A stretch of DNA of 39,616 nt from Eubacteriales bacterium (GTDB lineage Bacteria; Bacillota; Clostridia; Tissierellales; Dethiosulfatibacteraceae): assembly GCA_030694905.1 (NCBI GenBank), contig JAUYTY010000030.1, positions 1 to 39,616 on the forward strand, in the 5' to 3' direction. A program made the translations under genes and the position numbers. This document shows, piece by piece, positions 23,554-31,573 of this stretch. Position 1 is the stretch's first letter. Each line of letters starts with the position of its first letter. The notes beneath the pieces were generated by a model. That model was not told where the DNA came from. It saw nothing but the letters and a program-made list of their open reading frames with translations, and did no database searches.

Positions 23554-24033
23554 TCACTTATGATAAGGCTCACCCTTCATTATCCTAAAAGCTCTGTAAC
23601 TCTGCTCTAGCAATATAACCTTAAACAGCTGATGAGGGAATGTCATCTTTGAAAATGACAGTTTCATGTCAGCTTTTTTGATGATCTCATCTGACAGCCC
23701 CAGTGATCCACCTATGACAAATGACAGGTGACTGGTGCCGTAAACGCCCAGGGTTTCGATTTTTTCGGCCAGCTCTTCACTTGAGAGCTGTTTACCCTTT
23801 ATATCCAAAACAATCAAATAGGATGAAGGATCCAGCTTGGAGAGGATTCTTTCACCCTCTTTTTGTTTGATGATGTCTTCTTCCTTTGCGCTAAGATTTT
23901 CGGGTGCTTTTTCATCAGCTATCTCAATCTGTTCAAGACTGCAGTAGGCAGACAGGCGTTTGGTGTATTCTGCGATGGCCTTTCGGAAATAGTCTTCTTT
24001 GATTTTTCCAACAGATAGTATGGTTATTTTCAT
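23554..24033 (-). CDS. rlmH: 23S rRNA (pseudouridine1915-N3)-methyltransferase RlmH
   Basis: A 159-aa SPOUT methyltransferase that methylates pseudouridine 1915 in helix 69 of 23S rRNA using SAM. It starts MKITILSVGKIKEDYF. The SAM-binding trefoil knot contains SHLSFVIGGSLGLSDEI and the C-terminus has LSFSKMTFPHQLFKVILLEQ, both diagnostic. Length equals that of staphylococcal RlmH. A TTG four codons earlier lies in the SD GGAGA, so the ATG at 24033 is used. It starts one base after the photolyase stop. In many Firmicutes rlmH is near the origin; here it is in a repair/lipid-kinase cluster. Confidence 0.95.
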   Translation of the reverse strand: MKITILSVGKIKEDYFRKAIAEYTKRLSAYCSLEQIEIADEKAPENLSAKEEDIIKQKEGERILSKLDPSSYLIVLDIKGKQLSSEELAEKIETLGVYGTSHLSFVIGGSLGLSDEIIKKADMKLSFSKMTFPHQLFKVILLEQSYRAFRIMKGEPYHK

Positions 24034-24034
24034 G

Positions 24035-25420
24035 TTATTCTCCAATCATCGAATTGATTTTTTTCACATAGGCATCGATGTCAAATTTCCTTTTTAGGCC
24101 ATTTTCATTCATGTATCTGAGCTTTCCGAATACTGGCCGTTCGATCCAGGCCCGGTCATGCTTGCCGAAGCACCAGGCGACACCGGTGAAGCTGTTGGCA
24201 TCCCTGCCATCCAGAAAGTATTTGTTGTTGAGTGAGATGGCAATCTCATAAGCGGTCTCGCAATCCGGAGTCCACTCGATAATTTTCTTGCACCAGTACA
24301 TCCGCATATAGGTATGCATGAAACCGGTATGGACCATTTCTTTCATGGCTGCGTTCCAGTAGGGGTCATGAGTAGCGCAGCTTTCGAATTCCTCGGTGGA
24401 ATAGAGATAGTCCCGCTGGTCCTCGTTGTGCAGCTCCATTGTGTCGTAAGCCCATTGGTAGGTCATTCCTTTGAAGCTGTCATAGTTGGGATTGAAATAA
24501 ATGAAGTTAAATGACAGTTCACGTCGAACCACCAGCTCTTCTATGAAGGAATCAACGGATTCTTCCAATTCAGGGTTGGAACGGAGAGCGTCTATAGTCC
24601 TGACTACAATCTCCACGGGAGAGATATGGCCAAAATGCAAGTAGGGGCTTAGATAGGAACAGTAATCAAGCTCCGGGTGATTTCTGAGGGTATAGAAGGG
24701 GATTCGGTCATTCAGGAATTCCGAAAAAACCCTCTGTGCCTGCGTCTCACCACCCTTGAATCGTTCAGAGGGCTTGATGCTTGTATCGATATCAAGTGAT
24801 TCCAGAGATAACATGGGATCGGTTATCTCTTCAAAAGGCAGATCAAAGGTCAGCTCCAAGCTGTTAATTTGTGGTACTGCATCATCAGGCTCTATGGCAT
24901 ACTCTCTGATTTTTGACATGATCTTCGTTCTGATGGTTCTAGCAGCGTATTCTTCTTTGTTGGAGGCTGTTTCTATAGGAATGACAAGATCACTCTCAAC
25001 CTCATCGATGTTGATATCCAGATTTCGAGCTTTATCGATGACCTTTTGTCGCCATTCTCTCTGTGTTCTGGTGTAGCCCTTGTCCATAATCAGATAGGCG
25101 GCATTTTTCATCAATTCCATACAGCCTGTTTCCGGTGAGGTCTTGCATATGACAAACCTGATCTGTAAGTCTCTGAATTTATTCTGCAGATCCTGGAGAC
25201 CTGCCATCATGAAATGATAGTGCCTCAGGTTGGCTTCTGGGTAGTAATCTGTGACACCAAAATAAACCACCAAAGGAAGCTGGTGGTCGTTGGATAGGTT
25301 GATGGCATGGGTGAGGGCGTGATTATAGGATATTCTTTGTGACTGCTGCATCCAATAGAGGATATAGTCGCCTTTTATGCTAACGGATGATTTTAAGTTT
25401 TGTATCCTGTTATTCATCAT
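24035..25420 (-). CDS. phr: Class II CPD photolyase
   Basis: A 461-aa deoxyribodipyrimidine photolyase that repairs cyclobutane pyrimidine dimers with light and FADH2. The N-terminal antenna Rossmann domain begins GDYILYWMQQSQRISYNHAL, characteristic of class II enzymes. The C-terminal FAD domain carries ANSFTGVAWCFGKHDRAW followed by ERPVFGKLRYM, also class II specific. Length fits the class. It sits between a lipid kinase gene (10 bases upstream) and rlmH, in a minus-strand cluster likely transcribed from 26759. SD AAGGA. Confidence 0.93.
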   Translation of the reverse strand: MMNNRIQNLKSSVSIKGDYILYWMQQSQRISYNHALTHAINLSNDHQLPLVVYFGVTDYYPEANLRHYHFMMAGLQDLQNKFRDLQIRFVICKTSPETGCMELMKNAAYLIMDKGYTRTQREWRQKVIDKARNLDINIDEVESDLVIPIETASNKEEYAARTIRTKIMSKIREYAIEPDDAVPQINSLELTFDLPFEEITDPMLSLESLDIDTSIKPSERFKGGETQAQRVFSEFLNDRIPFYTLRNHPELDYCSYLSPYLHFGHISPVEIVVRTIDALRSNPELEESVDSFIEELVVRRELSFNFIYFNPNYDSFKGMTYQWAYDTMELHNEDQRDYLYSTEEFESCATHDPYWNAAMKEMVHTGFMHTYMRMYWCKKIIEWTPDCETAYEIAISLNNKYFLDGRDANSFTGVAWCFGKHDRAWIERPVFGKLRYMNENGLKRKFDIDAYVKKINSMIGE

Positions 25421-25430
25421 AATATGATCC

Positions 25431-26321
25431 TTATGGAACTAAAAGTTCGATGGCTGCGTGTGTAATGGTTATGTCGACAGGTGTCTTAAATCCATATTCA
25501 CCATCGATATCCATGATGATCTCTTTATCCGCGTCTATTGATATCTGACTGCTTTTAAAGTAATGGACACTCGGATGGTTGACGTGATCCCCGCTGGCAA
25601 AACCGCTGAATATCTCGAGTAATGCAAAAGGAGGCGCCTTTTCGATGATGACTACATCAAACAAGCCATCGTCATATTTGGCGTCAGGAGAAAGTTTCTT
25701 CATGCCTCCTATGCTGGGCGTGTTGCTGACCATAAACACCAAAGCCTCCAGGTCAAAGCTCTCGGTTTCTGTTTTGACATAGAGATGGTGGGATTGATAT
25801 ATTTGCGTTGGAATTTCAATCGCCGCCTGAAAATAATAGGCATATTTCCCAAATATGGACTTGGTTTCGCTTGGGATTTCATGGGCAATATTGGTGAAGG
25901 CTCCACCGGATATCACATTGATGAAATAGCGGTCATTTGCTTTGCCCACATCAACCAGCTTGGTTTTCTTTGCCTTCAGCATTTTAGTGAATTCAGCCAC
26001 CGTTGTTGGAATACCCATATAGGTTCCAAAGTCGTTGACAGTGCCGGAAGGTAGAATAGAAAGCTTTGTTTTGCATGGCGAATGCATGATGCCGTTGACT
26101 ACCTCATTGATGGTTCCGTCTCCTCCGCAAGCGATGATCAGATCATATCCCTCGGAACAGGCTGATTTGGCTGCTTCTTCCGCATCTCCCTTTTTTTTCG
26201 TTGATATAAAAGTGATGCTGACATCCACATCTGTAAGGATTTCCTTGGCAATTTGAAATATTTTCTGCTGGACAGTCTCTTTCCCCGATGAAGGATTATA
26301 GATGACCAAGAATCTTTCCAT
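25431..26321 (-). CDS. Diacylglycerol kinase-family lipid kinase
   Basis: A 296-aa DAGK_cat/YegS-type lipid kinase. The nucleotide-binding GGDGT (residues 66-70, in IIACGGDGTINEVVNG) and the second glycine-rich motif (LSILPSGTVNDFGTYM) are present, and the C-terminal beta domain ends DIDGEYGFKTPVDITI. It probably phosphorylates diacylglycerol or a related lipid at the inner membrane face. Whether it is DgkB itself or a YegS/BmrU-type paralogue is not decidable by eye. It ends 10 bases before phr. Confidence 0.9.
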   Translation of the reverse strand: MERFLVIYNPSSGKETVQQKIFQIAKEILTDVDVSITFISTKKKGDAEEAAKSACSEGYDLIIACGGDGTINEVVNGIMHSPCKTKLSILPSGTVNDFGTYMGIPTTVAEFTKMLKAKKTKLVDVGKANDRYFINVISGGAFTNIAHEIPSETKSIFGKYAYYFQAAIEIPTQIYQSHHLYVKTETESFDLEALVFMVSNTPSIGGMKKLSPDAKYDDGLFDVVIIEKAPPFALLEIFSGFASGDHVNHPSVHYFKSSQISIDADKEIIMDIDGEYGFKTPVDITITHAAIELLVP

Positions 26322-26345
26322 AAAAATTGTATCCCCCGTTATGTT

Positions 26346-26693
26346 TTATTTTAGACTTTTGTTGAAGACTTTGTAAAGAAACCAGTTTGATATGGCTATT
26401 ATAATACCGGCCTGTATCGATGACATGAAGGTTGCGGTGTGTAGCCCTGTAAACAAAGCGGTAATCTCTACTGTTATGCCATTGATGACCAAGAGAAACA
26501 GGCCAAGTGTCAATAGCGTCAAAGGAAACGAAATAATGACCAATATTGGCTTGACGATTGCATTGACTACGGCAAATATAACCGCAGCGAAAAACAACGC
26601 GCTAATCGACGGGTATGATATGCCTGCAATGAGATAGGCCGCCACCCAGATTGCAATCATATTCAATAGAATCCTAACAAATAATTTTTTCAT
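26346..26693 (-). CDS. Phage-holin-family (4-TMS, PF04020-type) membrane protein
   Basis: A 115-aa protein with four hydrophobic helices. The pattern VVNAIVKPILVIISFPLTLL is diagnostic for the chromosomal 'phage holin family' (YvlD-like) proteins. Despite the name, these are usually cellular membrane proteins, sometimes tied to envelope stress. There is no phage context here. Strong SD GGGAGGAA. First gene of the minus-strand cluster, 24 bases before the lipid kinase. Confidence 0.85.
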   Translation of the reverse strand: MKKLFVRILLNMIAIWVAAYLIAGISYPSISALFFAAVIFAVVNAIVKPILVIISFPLTLLTLGLFLLVINGITVEITALFTGLHTATFMSSIQAGIIIAISNWFLYKVFNKSLK

Positions 26694-26758
26694 GATTTAT
26701 TCCTCCCTATGGGAATGATATTTATGTTAATATTATTGTTGCTGATATTGTTAGTCAT

Positions 26759-26767
26759 ATTATATCA
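26759..26767 (-). promoter_or_regulatory. Extended -10 promoter for the holin-like/dgk/phr/rlmH cluster
   Basis: TGATATAAT on the minus strand, a perfect extended -10, 66 bases before the first start codon. The -35 position is AT-rich without a clear match. Confidence 0.5.
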
Positions 26768-26809
26768 TATAAATACGGATTTTATCTAAAAATTAGATGG
26801 GTTACTTGA

Positions 26810-26838
26810 TTGATTGATAAAAAGGAAAAGTATATAAT
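26810..26838 (+). promoter_or_regulatory. Promoter of the PatB-like gene
   Basis: TTGATT (26810-26815), a 17-base spacer and TATAAT (26833-26838). It lies divergent from, and about 45 bases away from, the promoter of the minus-strand cluster. Confidence 0.7.
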
Positions 26839-26906
26839 GAAAACAGTGTAATTGCGAAATGACAAAATGTCTGTATTCAAAGAAAGCAAAAAAGGGGTTA
26901 TAGAAG

Positions 26907-28082
26907 ATGAAATATGATTTTGACACATTTGTTGACAGAGAAAACACAAATTCAATTAAATGGAACTATGCCAAGGAATATGTGGGCTTTGAGGATGTGT
27001 TGCCCATGTGGGTGGCCGATATGGATTTTGAGACGGCACCGGAAATCAAGCAAGCCATCATTGACAGGGCACAGCATGGAATCTACGGCTACACCAAGCG
27101 TTCTGAGGGCTATTACCAATCAATCATAGACTGGAGCCAGAAACGATTCAACTGGAAAATAGAAAAAGCATGGATAACACATAGCTCAGGGGTGGTGAAT
27201 GCACTGTTCACATCTTTACGCGCTCTGACCGGCCAAAATGATGGCGTTATGATACAGCCACCTGTCTACCATCCCTTCTATCACGCCATCAAGACCTGTG
27301 GATGCAGAGTGGTTTTAAATCCGTTGAAAATAGTTAATGACAGGTACGAAGTTGATATAGAAGACTTCGAAAAAAAGTTGATAGAAGAAAAAGTCAAAAT
27401 ATTTGTCCTGTGCAATCCCCATAATCCGACAGGCCGAGTTTTCACACTAGACGAACTGACTGCAATGGGTAAGCTGTGCGTTAAGCATGGTGTGGTTGTC
27501 ATATCAGATGAGATCCATGGGGATCTTGTTTACAAGGGACATAGGCACATACCCTTTGCTTCAATATCAGAGGATTTTGCCAACAATTCCATTACCTGCA
27601 CAGCACCTAGCAAAACATTCAATCTGGCTGGCTTATATACATCAAATATCATCATACCAAATGAGACCTTAATGAAAAAGTACCAGGATTCATGTGAAAG
27701 GGCCGATATCAATTCATTCAATATTTTTGGCGCCATTGCCTGCGAGGCCGGCTATCGATATGGCGAGGAATGGCTTGACCAGCTGATGGATTACATGGAT
27801 GGCAACAGGAATTTCGTGCTGGACTTCATCAGAGAAAGACTGCCCCAATTAAAGGCCTATGAGCCTGAAGGAACCTATTTGCTATGGGTTGACTGCAATG
27901 GTTTGGAAAAGACCAAGGAAGAACTGGAGCGATTCATGCTTGAAAAAGCGAGATTGTGGATCAATCAGGGTTATATATTCGGCAGTGGAGGAGAAGGCTT
28001 TGTCAGAATCAATCTGGCGTGCCAGAGGTCAACAGTGGTTGAGGCGATGGCACGTCTTGAATCTGCGATTAAGAATCTCTAA
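26907..28082 (+). CDS. PatB/MalY-type C-S lyase (cystathionine beta-lyase) aminotransferase
   Basis: A 391-aa fold-type I PLP enzyme of the MalY/PatB family. These cleave C-S bonds of cystathionine or cysteine conjugates, giving a thiol, pyruvate and ammonia. It begins with the family pattern FDTFVDRENTNSIKWN and MWVADMDF. PLP contacts are Asn170 (CNPHNPTGRVF), Asp201 (SDEIHGDL) and the Schiff-base Lys236 (APSKTFNLAGL). Length matches. SD AAAGGGG. It is monocistronic, followed by the T-box leader of the next operon. A role in methionine synthesis or sulfur recycling is possible. Confidence 0.92.
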   Translation: MKYDFDTFVDRENTNSIKWNYAKEYVGFEDVLPMWVADMDFETAPEIKQAIIDRAQHGIYGYTKRSEGYYQSIIDWSQKRFNWKIEKAWITHSSGVVNALFTSLRALTGQNDGVMIQPPVYHPFYHAIKTCGCRVVLNPLKIVNDRYEVDIEDFEKKLIEEKVKIFVLCNPHNPTGRVFTLDELTAMGKLCVKHGVVVISDEIHGDLVYKGHRHIPFASISEDFANNSITCTAPSKTFNLAGLYTSNIIIPNETLMKKYQDSCERADINSFNIFGAIACEAGYRYGEEWLDQLMDYMDGNRNFVLDFIRERLPQLKAYEPEGTYLLWVDCNGLEKTKEELERFMLEKARLWINQGYIFGSGGEGFVRINLACQRSTVVEAMARLESAIKNL

Positions 28083-28115
28083 ATAATCTGTAAACAACAC
28101 TTTATCAAAAAGTTA

Positions 28116-28144
28116 TTGACAGGCATCGATTAATATCCTATAAT
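28116..28144 (+). promoter_or_regulatory. Consensus promoter of the aspS-gatCAB operon
   Basis: TTGACA (28116-28121), exactly 17 bases and TATAAT (28139-28144): a perfect sigma-A consensus match. Transcription would start near 28151, just before the T-box leader. Confidence 0.9.
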
Positions 28145-28150
28145 CATTAA

Positions 28151-28435
28151 AAATATGCAAAATCAAAAACAATGACAGGAAGAGTACATAAGCTGTGATG
28201 TCAAAGCGAGCCGGTGGTGGTGAAAGTCCGGTACAGAGCGTTTATCGAAGAACATCCTCGAGTTTCCAACCGAAATCTTTTGAGAGTAGATTTGGACGTG
28301 GGCTGCACGTTAGAGCGGATAGGTATCGATATATTCTGTACTGATTAAAGTGAGCTAAACGCTAATTAAGGTGGCACCGCGAATATAACCTTCGTCCTTA
28401 AATATATAATATATATTTGAGTATGAAGGTTTTTT
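28151..28435 (+). promoter_or_regulatory. T-box riboswitch leader, probably Asn (with overlapping Glu codon)
   Basis: Stem I has the loop-E strand AGTA (28183-28186) and the distal-loop motif GAGCCGGTGGTGGTGAAAG. The 3' strand of the specifier loop reads GAA-GAAC-A: loop-E GAA at 28247-28249, then GAA (28250-28252) overlapping AAC (28251-28253), followed by the usual A. The T-box sequence AAGGTGGCACCGCG is at 28368-28381; its UGGC bulge would pair with GCCA of a tRNA having discriminator G, as in tRNA-Asn or tRNA-Asp. Uncharged tRNA would stabilise the antiterminator and allow expression of aspS-gatCAB. The terminator alternative is listed separately. Confidence 0.92.
28387..28435 (+). terminator. 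Regulated terminator of the aspS-gatCAB T-box
   Basis: AACCTTC (28387-28393) pairs with GAAGGTT (28425-28431), with an inner A/T-rich palindromic stem, followed by six to seven Ts. The 5' arm is shared with the antiterminator. Confidence 0.88.
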
Positions 28436-28481
28436 AATTGCAGAATAATAACGGAATGAATATATAAATGCGGAGGAAGAA

Positions 28482-29774
28482 ATGGAAAGAGTACTGGTTA
28501 GAGATTTAATGGAGTTGCAAGAGAAAGAGATAAGGCTTTTTGGATGGATACACAATATCAAGACTTTTAAGGAATTTTCCTTTGTTTATCTAAGGGACAG
28601 ATCGGGAATTGTGCAGATGATTGTTGATGATGAAAAAATCCTGTCATCTCTCAAACTGGAGTCTTCAGTCAAGGCAAGCGGAAGAGTGCAGATGAATGAA
28701 AAGGCGCCTGGTGGTGTGGAGATCATTGTCAGTGATCTTGAAGTTGTTGGAGAGGCTAAGTATGATTTGTTGCCCTTTACAATCAATGGCATTGATATAA
28801 ACGCGTCCCTGGATAAGCAATTGGATTACAGAACCATCTCCTTAAGAAGAATGGACAGGCGAGCGGTGTTTAAAGTTCAGCAGGAAATTGTGCAGGCCTA
28901 CAGGGATTTTTTGACTAAAGAAGGTTTCACCGAGATACATACACCAAAGATAATCGGAATGGAAACCGAAGGCGGCGCGGACATTTTCATGCTGGATTAT
29001 TTTGGCACCCGGGCCTTTTTGGCCCAGAGTCCACAGTTCTACAAACAGATGATGGTGGGGGCAGGGTTTGAAAGGGTGTTTGAAATAGGAGCGGCTTATA
29101 GAGCCGAGCCCCACAGCACATGGCGGCATCTGAACGAATATATGAGTCTGGATCTTGAAATGGGCTTCATAGAGAGTGAAGAGGAAATCATGGACCTGGA
29201 AGAAAGATTGATCAAATATATGATCAGCCATCTGAAGACAGCCTGCGTTGAGGAATTGAAAATCATGAAGGCGGCGCTTCCGACAATCGGAACAATTCCT
29301 AGAATAACCCTGTCTGATGCACAAGGAATTCTATTGGAGAAATTCGGCAAGAAGTCGCCTGTTGGCAACATCGATGCTGAAGGAGAAAAGATTTTTGCCC
29401 AATATGTCAAAGACGAGTATGATTCAGATTTTGTTTTTCTGACCAAATATCCCGCCTCTAAAAGACCGCTTTACACGATGCCGGATGACACGCTTGAAGG
29501 CATGACAAAATCATTTGACTTGATATTCAAGGGCTTGGAAATCACAACAGGCGGCCAGAGGATACATGATTATGACATGCTTGTGAAAAGCATTCTAAAA
29601 TCCGGTGGGAAGACTGAGGATTTCGATTTCTATCTTGAATCATTTAAATATGGCGTTCCACCTCATGGGGGATTGGCAATAGGACTGGAAAGAATCACCA
29701 TGATGTTTCTTGGTTTGGACAACATCAGAAAAGCCACACTGCTTCCAAGAGATATCAATAGGGTTAAGCCGTAA
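28482..29774 (+). CDS. aspS: Aspartyl-tRNA synthetase, archaeal-type, probably non-discriminating
   Basis: A 430-aa class II synthetase. Its length and sequence fit the archaeal/eukaryal-type AspRS lacking the large bacterial insertion, which in bacteria with GatCAB usually charges both tRNA-Asp and tRNA-Asn with Asp. The N-terminal OB-fold (about 1-100) begins VRDLMELQEKEIRLFGWIHN. Motif 2 is FEIGAAYRAEPHSTWRHLNE and motif 3 is GLAIGLERITMMFLGLDN. It is followed at once by gatC, gatA and gatB, which convert Asp-tRNA-Asn to Asn-tRNA-Asn; this supports relaxed specificity, though that is inference. SD GGAGGAAG. Controlled by the T-box upstream. Confidence 0.93.
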   Translation: MERVLVRDLMELQEKEIRLFGWIHNIKTFKEFSFVYLRDRSGIVQMIVDDEKILSSLKLESSVKASGRVQMNEKAPGGVEIIVSDLEVVGEAKYDLLPFTINGIDINASLDKQLDYRTISLRRMDRRAVFKVQQEIVQAYRDFLTKEGFTEIHTPKIIGMETEGGADIFMLDYFGTRAFLAQSPQFYKQMMVGAGFERVFEIGAAYRAEPHSTWRHLNEYMSLDLEMGFIESEEEIMDLEERLIKYMISHLKTACVEELKIMKAALPTIGTIPRITLSDAQGILLEKFGKKSPVGNIDAEGEKIFAQYVKDEYDSDFVFLTKYPASKRPLYTMPDDTLEGMTKSFDLIFKGLEITTGGQRIHDYDMLVKSILKSGGKTEDFDFYLESFKYGVPPHGGLAIGLERITMMFLGLDNIRKATLLPRDINRVKP

Positions 29775-29804
29775 CATTGAAGACTGTGATGATGGAGGTT
29801 AAAA

Positions 29805-30089
29805 ATGACTGTTACTAAAAAAGAAGTTGCCTATATTGCCGGATTGGCTAATCTTAGGTTTGATGATGCGTCAATTGAGAAAATAGCGGATGAGTTTTCA
29901 AAAATACTCAATCACTTTGATAACATAAGCAAGGAAGATCTGAGCGGAATCGAAATGTATTCCTTTGCGGACGAACCGCTAAGGCTTAGACCGGACAAGG
30001 CGGTGCCATTCGAAGAAGCTGGAGCGCTGTATGATAACACCAAATCCATGCAGGATACAGCAATCAAAATACCAAAAGTTGTGGATTAG
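29805..30089 (+). CDS. gatC: Asp-tRNA(Asn)/Glu-tRNA(Gln) amidotransferase subunit C
   Basis: A 94-aa GatC, the small stabilising belt of the GatCAB complex. VAYIAGLANLRFDDASIEKI and FSKILNHFDNISKEDLSGIE are the usual features, and the C-terminal half wraps around GatA. SD GGAGGT. It lies 30 bases after aspS and 11 bases before gatA. Confidence 0.95.
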   Translation: MTVTKKEVAYIAGLANLRFDDASIEKIADEFSKILNHFDNISKEDLSGIEMYSFADEPLRLRPDKAVPFEEAGALYDNTKSMQDTAIKIPKVVD

Positions 30090-30100
30090 GAGGTGTCGGG

Positions 30101-31573
30101 ATGGATATTGCGGGTTTGAGCATAAAAGATATAAAGAGTGGCCTTGAAGCAAAGGTATTCTCTGATGAAGAGCTAGTCGGTTCTTATCTGGAAAGGATAA
30201 AGAAATACGACCACAAGATTAAGGCATTTTTAACGGTTTGCGAGGATGAAGCCATCTCTTTGGCTCGTGCTGTAGACCGAAAAATAGCACAGGGTGGTAC
30301 CCTAGGACCAATGGAGGGCGTGCCTATAGGATTGAAAGATAATATCTGCACAAAGGGCATCAGGACAACCTGTGGCTCAAAGATGCTCACGGACTTCATA
30401 CCCCCATATGACAGCACTGTAGCGAAAAAACTGAAAGAACAGGGTGCGATTATAATGGGGAAAATGAACATGGATGAGTTTGCCATGGGGTCATCCAATG
30501 AGAATTCAGCCTTTTATCCAACAAGAAATCCATGGGACACGGGGAGAGTTCCAGGCGGATCTTCAGGGGGATCAGCCGCCGCAGCTTCCGCAGGATTTAC
30601 GGCAGTTACTTTTGGCTCTGATACAGGTGGGTCTATCAGAATGCCCGCATCCTTCTGTGGTTTGGTAGGAGTGAAACCAACCTATGGAACAGTCTCAAGG
30701 TATGGGTTGGTCGCGTTTGGTTCATCGCTGGATCAAATTGGACCATTAGGCCGTAGTGTGGAGGATGCAGCTTATGCGTTTGAAGCCATACAGGGCTTTG
30801 ATCCCAAGGATTCAACCTCATTGCAGCAAGGGTACAAGACTGACTACGACAGGTTGATGAAACAGGGAATACGGGGCATGAAAATCGGCATTCCCAAAGA
30901 GTTTTTCGGTGAGGGTGTGGACAGGGAAATCAGGAATAGTGTTCTTGCCTCAGCATTAATACTGGAGAAAGCAGGCGCTCACGTAGAGGAGTTCAGCCTC
31001 CCAATCACAGAAACCGGTTTGTCGGCCTACTATATCATCTCATCTGCGGAAGCAAGCTCAAACCTTGGTAGATATGATGGGGTGAGATATGGCTATCGAA
31101 CGGATTCATTCAAGAACTATGAGGAACTGGTTTTGAAATCCAGAACTGAGGGCTTTGGAGATGAAGTCAAGAGACGTATCATGCTTGGGACTTATGTTCT
31201 GTCATCAGGCTATTACGACGCTTACTACAAAAAAGCCATGCTGTTCAGGCAAAAGGTCAAGGCTCTATATAAAAGCGCGTTTGAAAAATATGACACAATC
31301 ATCTCACCAACGGTGCCTGTGTTGCCTTTTAAACTGGGAGAAAAAACATCTGATCCTCTCCAGATGTATCTGGCAGATACGCTTACGGTCAATGTCAACA
31401 TAGCTGGTATACCTGCCATCTCGATGCCGTCTGGATTCAGCAGCACCGGATTGCCGATAGGGGTGCAGTTTATGGGTGACCATATGTCCGAAGATAAGCT
31501 GTTCAGATTTGCTTATGTTTTGGAAAAGGAATTAAAACTGGATACGATGCCGGATCTTGAGGGGGTGCAATAA
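30101..31573 (+). CDS. gatA: Asp-tRNA(Asn)/Glu-tRNA(Gln) amidotransferase subunit A
   Basis: A 490-aa amidase-signature subunit releasing ammonia from glutamine for transamidation on GatB. The Ser-cis-Ser-Lys triad is visible: Lys79 in GVPIGLKDNICT, Ser154 in PGGSSGGSAAAAS and Ser178 in GSDTGGSIRMPAS, at the same numbering as staphylococcal GatA. The C-terminal GIPAISMPSGF and LPIGVQFMG segments are typical. SD AGGAGGTG. Its TAA shares a base with the gatB ATG (TAATG), so the two are translationally coupled. Confidence 0.97.
   Translation: MDIAGLSIKDIKSGLEAKVFSDEELVGSYLERIKKYDHKIKAFLTVCEDEAISLARAVDRKIAQGGTLGPMEGVPIGLKDNICTKGIRTTCGSKMLTDFIPPYDSTVAKKLKEQGAIIMGKMNMDEFAMGSSNENSAFYPTRNPWDTGRVPGGSSGGSAAAASAGFTAVTFGSDTGGSIRMPASFCGLVGVKPTYGTVSRYGLVAFGSSLDQIGPLGRSVEDAAYAFEAIQGFDPKDSTSLQQGYKTDYDRLMKQGIRGMKIGIPKEFFGEGVDREIRNSVLASALILEKAGAHVEEFSLPITETGLSAYYIISSAEASSNLGRYDGVRYGYRTDSFKNYEELVLKSRTEGFGDEVKRRIMLGTYVLSSGYYDAYYKKAMLFRQKVKALYKSAFEKYDTIISPTVPVLPFKLGEKTSDPLQMYLADTLTVNVNIAGIPAISMPSGFSSTGLPIGVQFMGDHMSEDKLFRFAYVLEKELKLDTMPDLEGVQ

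Noticed and set aside
26346-26693. Holin-family gene as evidence for a prophage
   Set aside because: It belongs to the chromosomal four-helix YvlD-like group and there are no phage structural, lysis or integrase genes nearby.
26751-26760. TTAGTCATAT region near 26750 as a repeat right end
   Set aside because: Only about ten bases (TGTTAGTCAT) agree with the right end, and neither the preceding hairpin arm nor the GGAT border is present.
28116-28144. Tandem T-box arrangement before aspS
   Set aside because: Only one stem I, one T-box sequence and one terminator are present between the promoter and the start codon.
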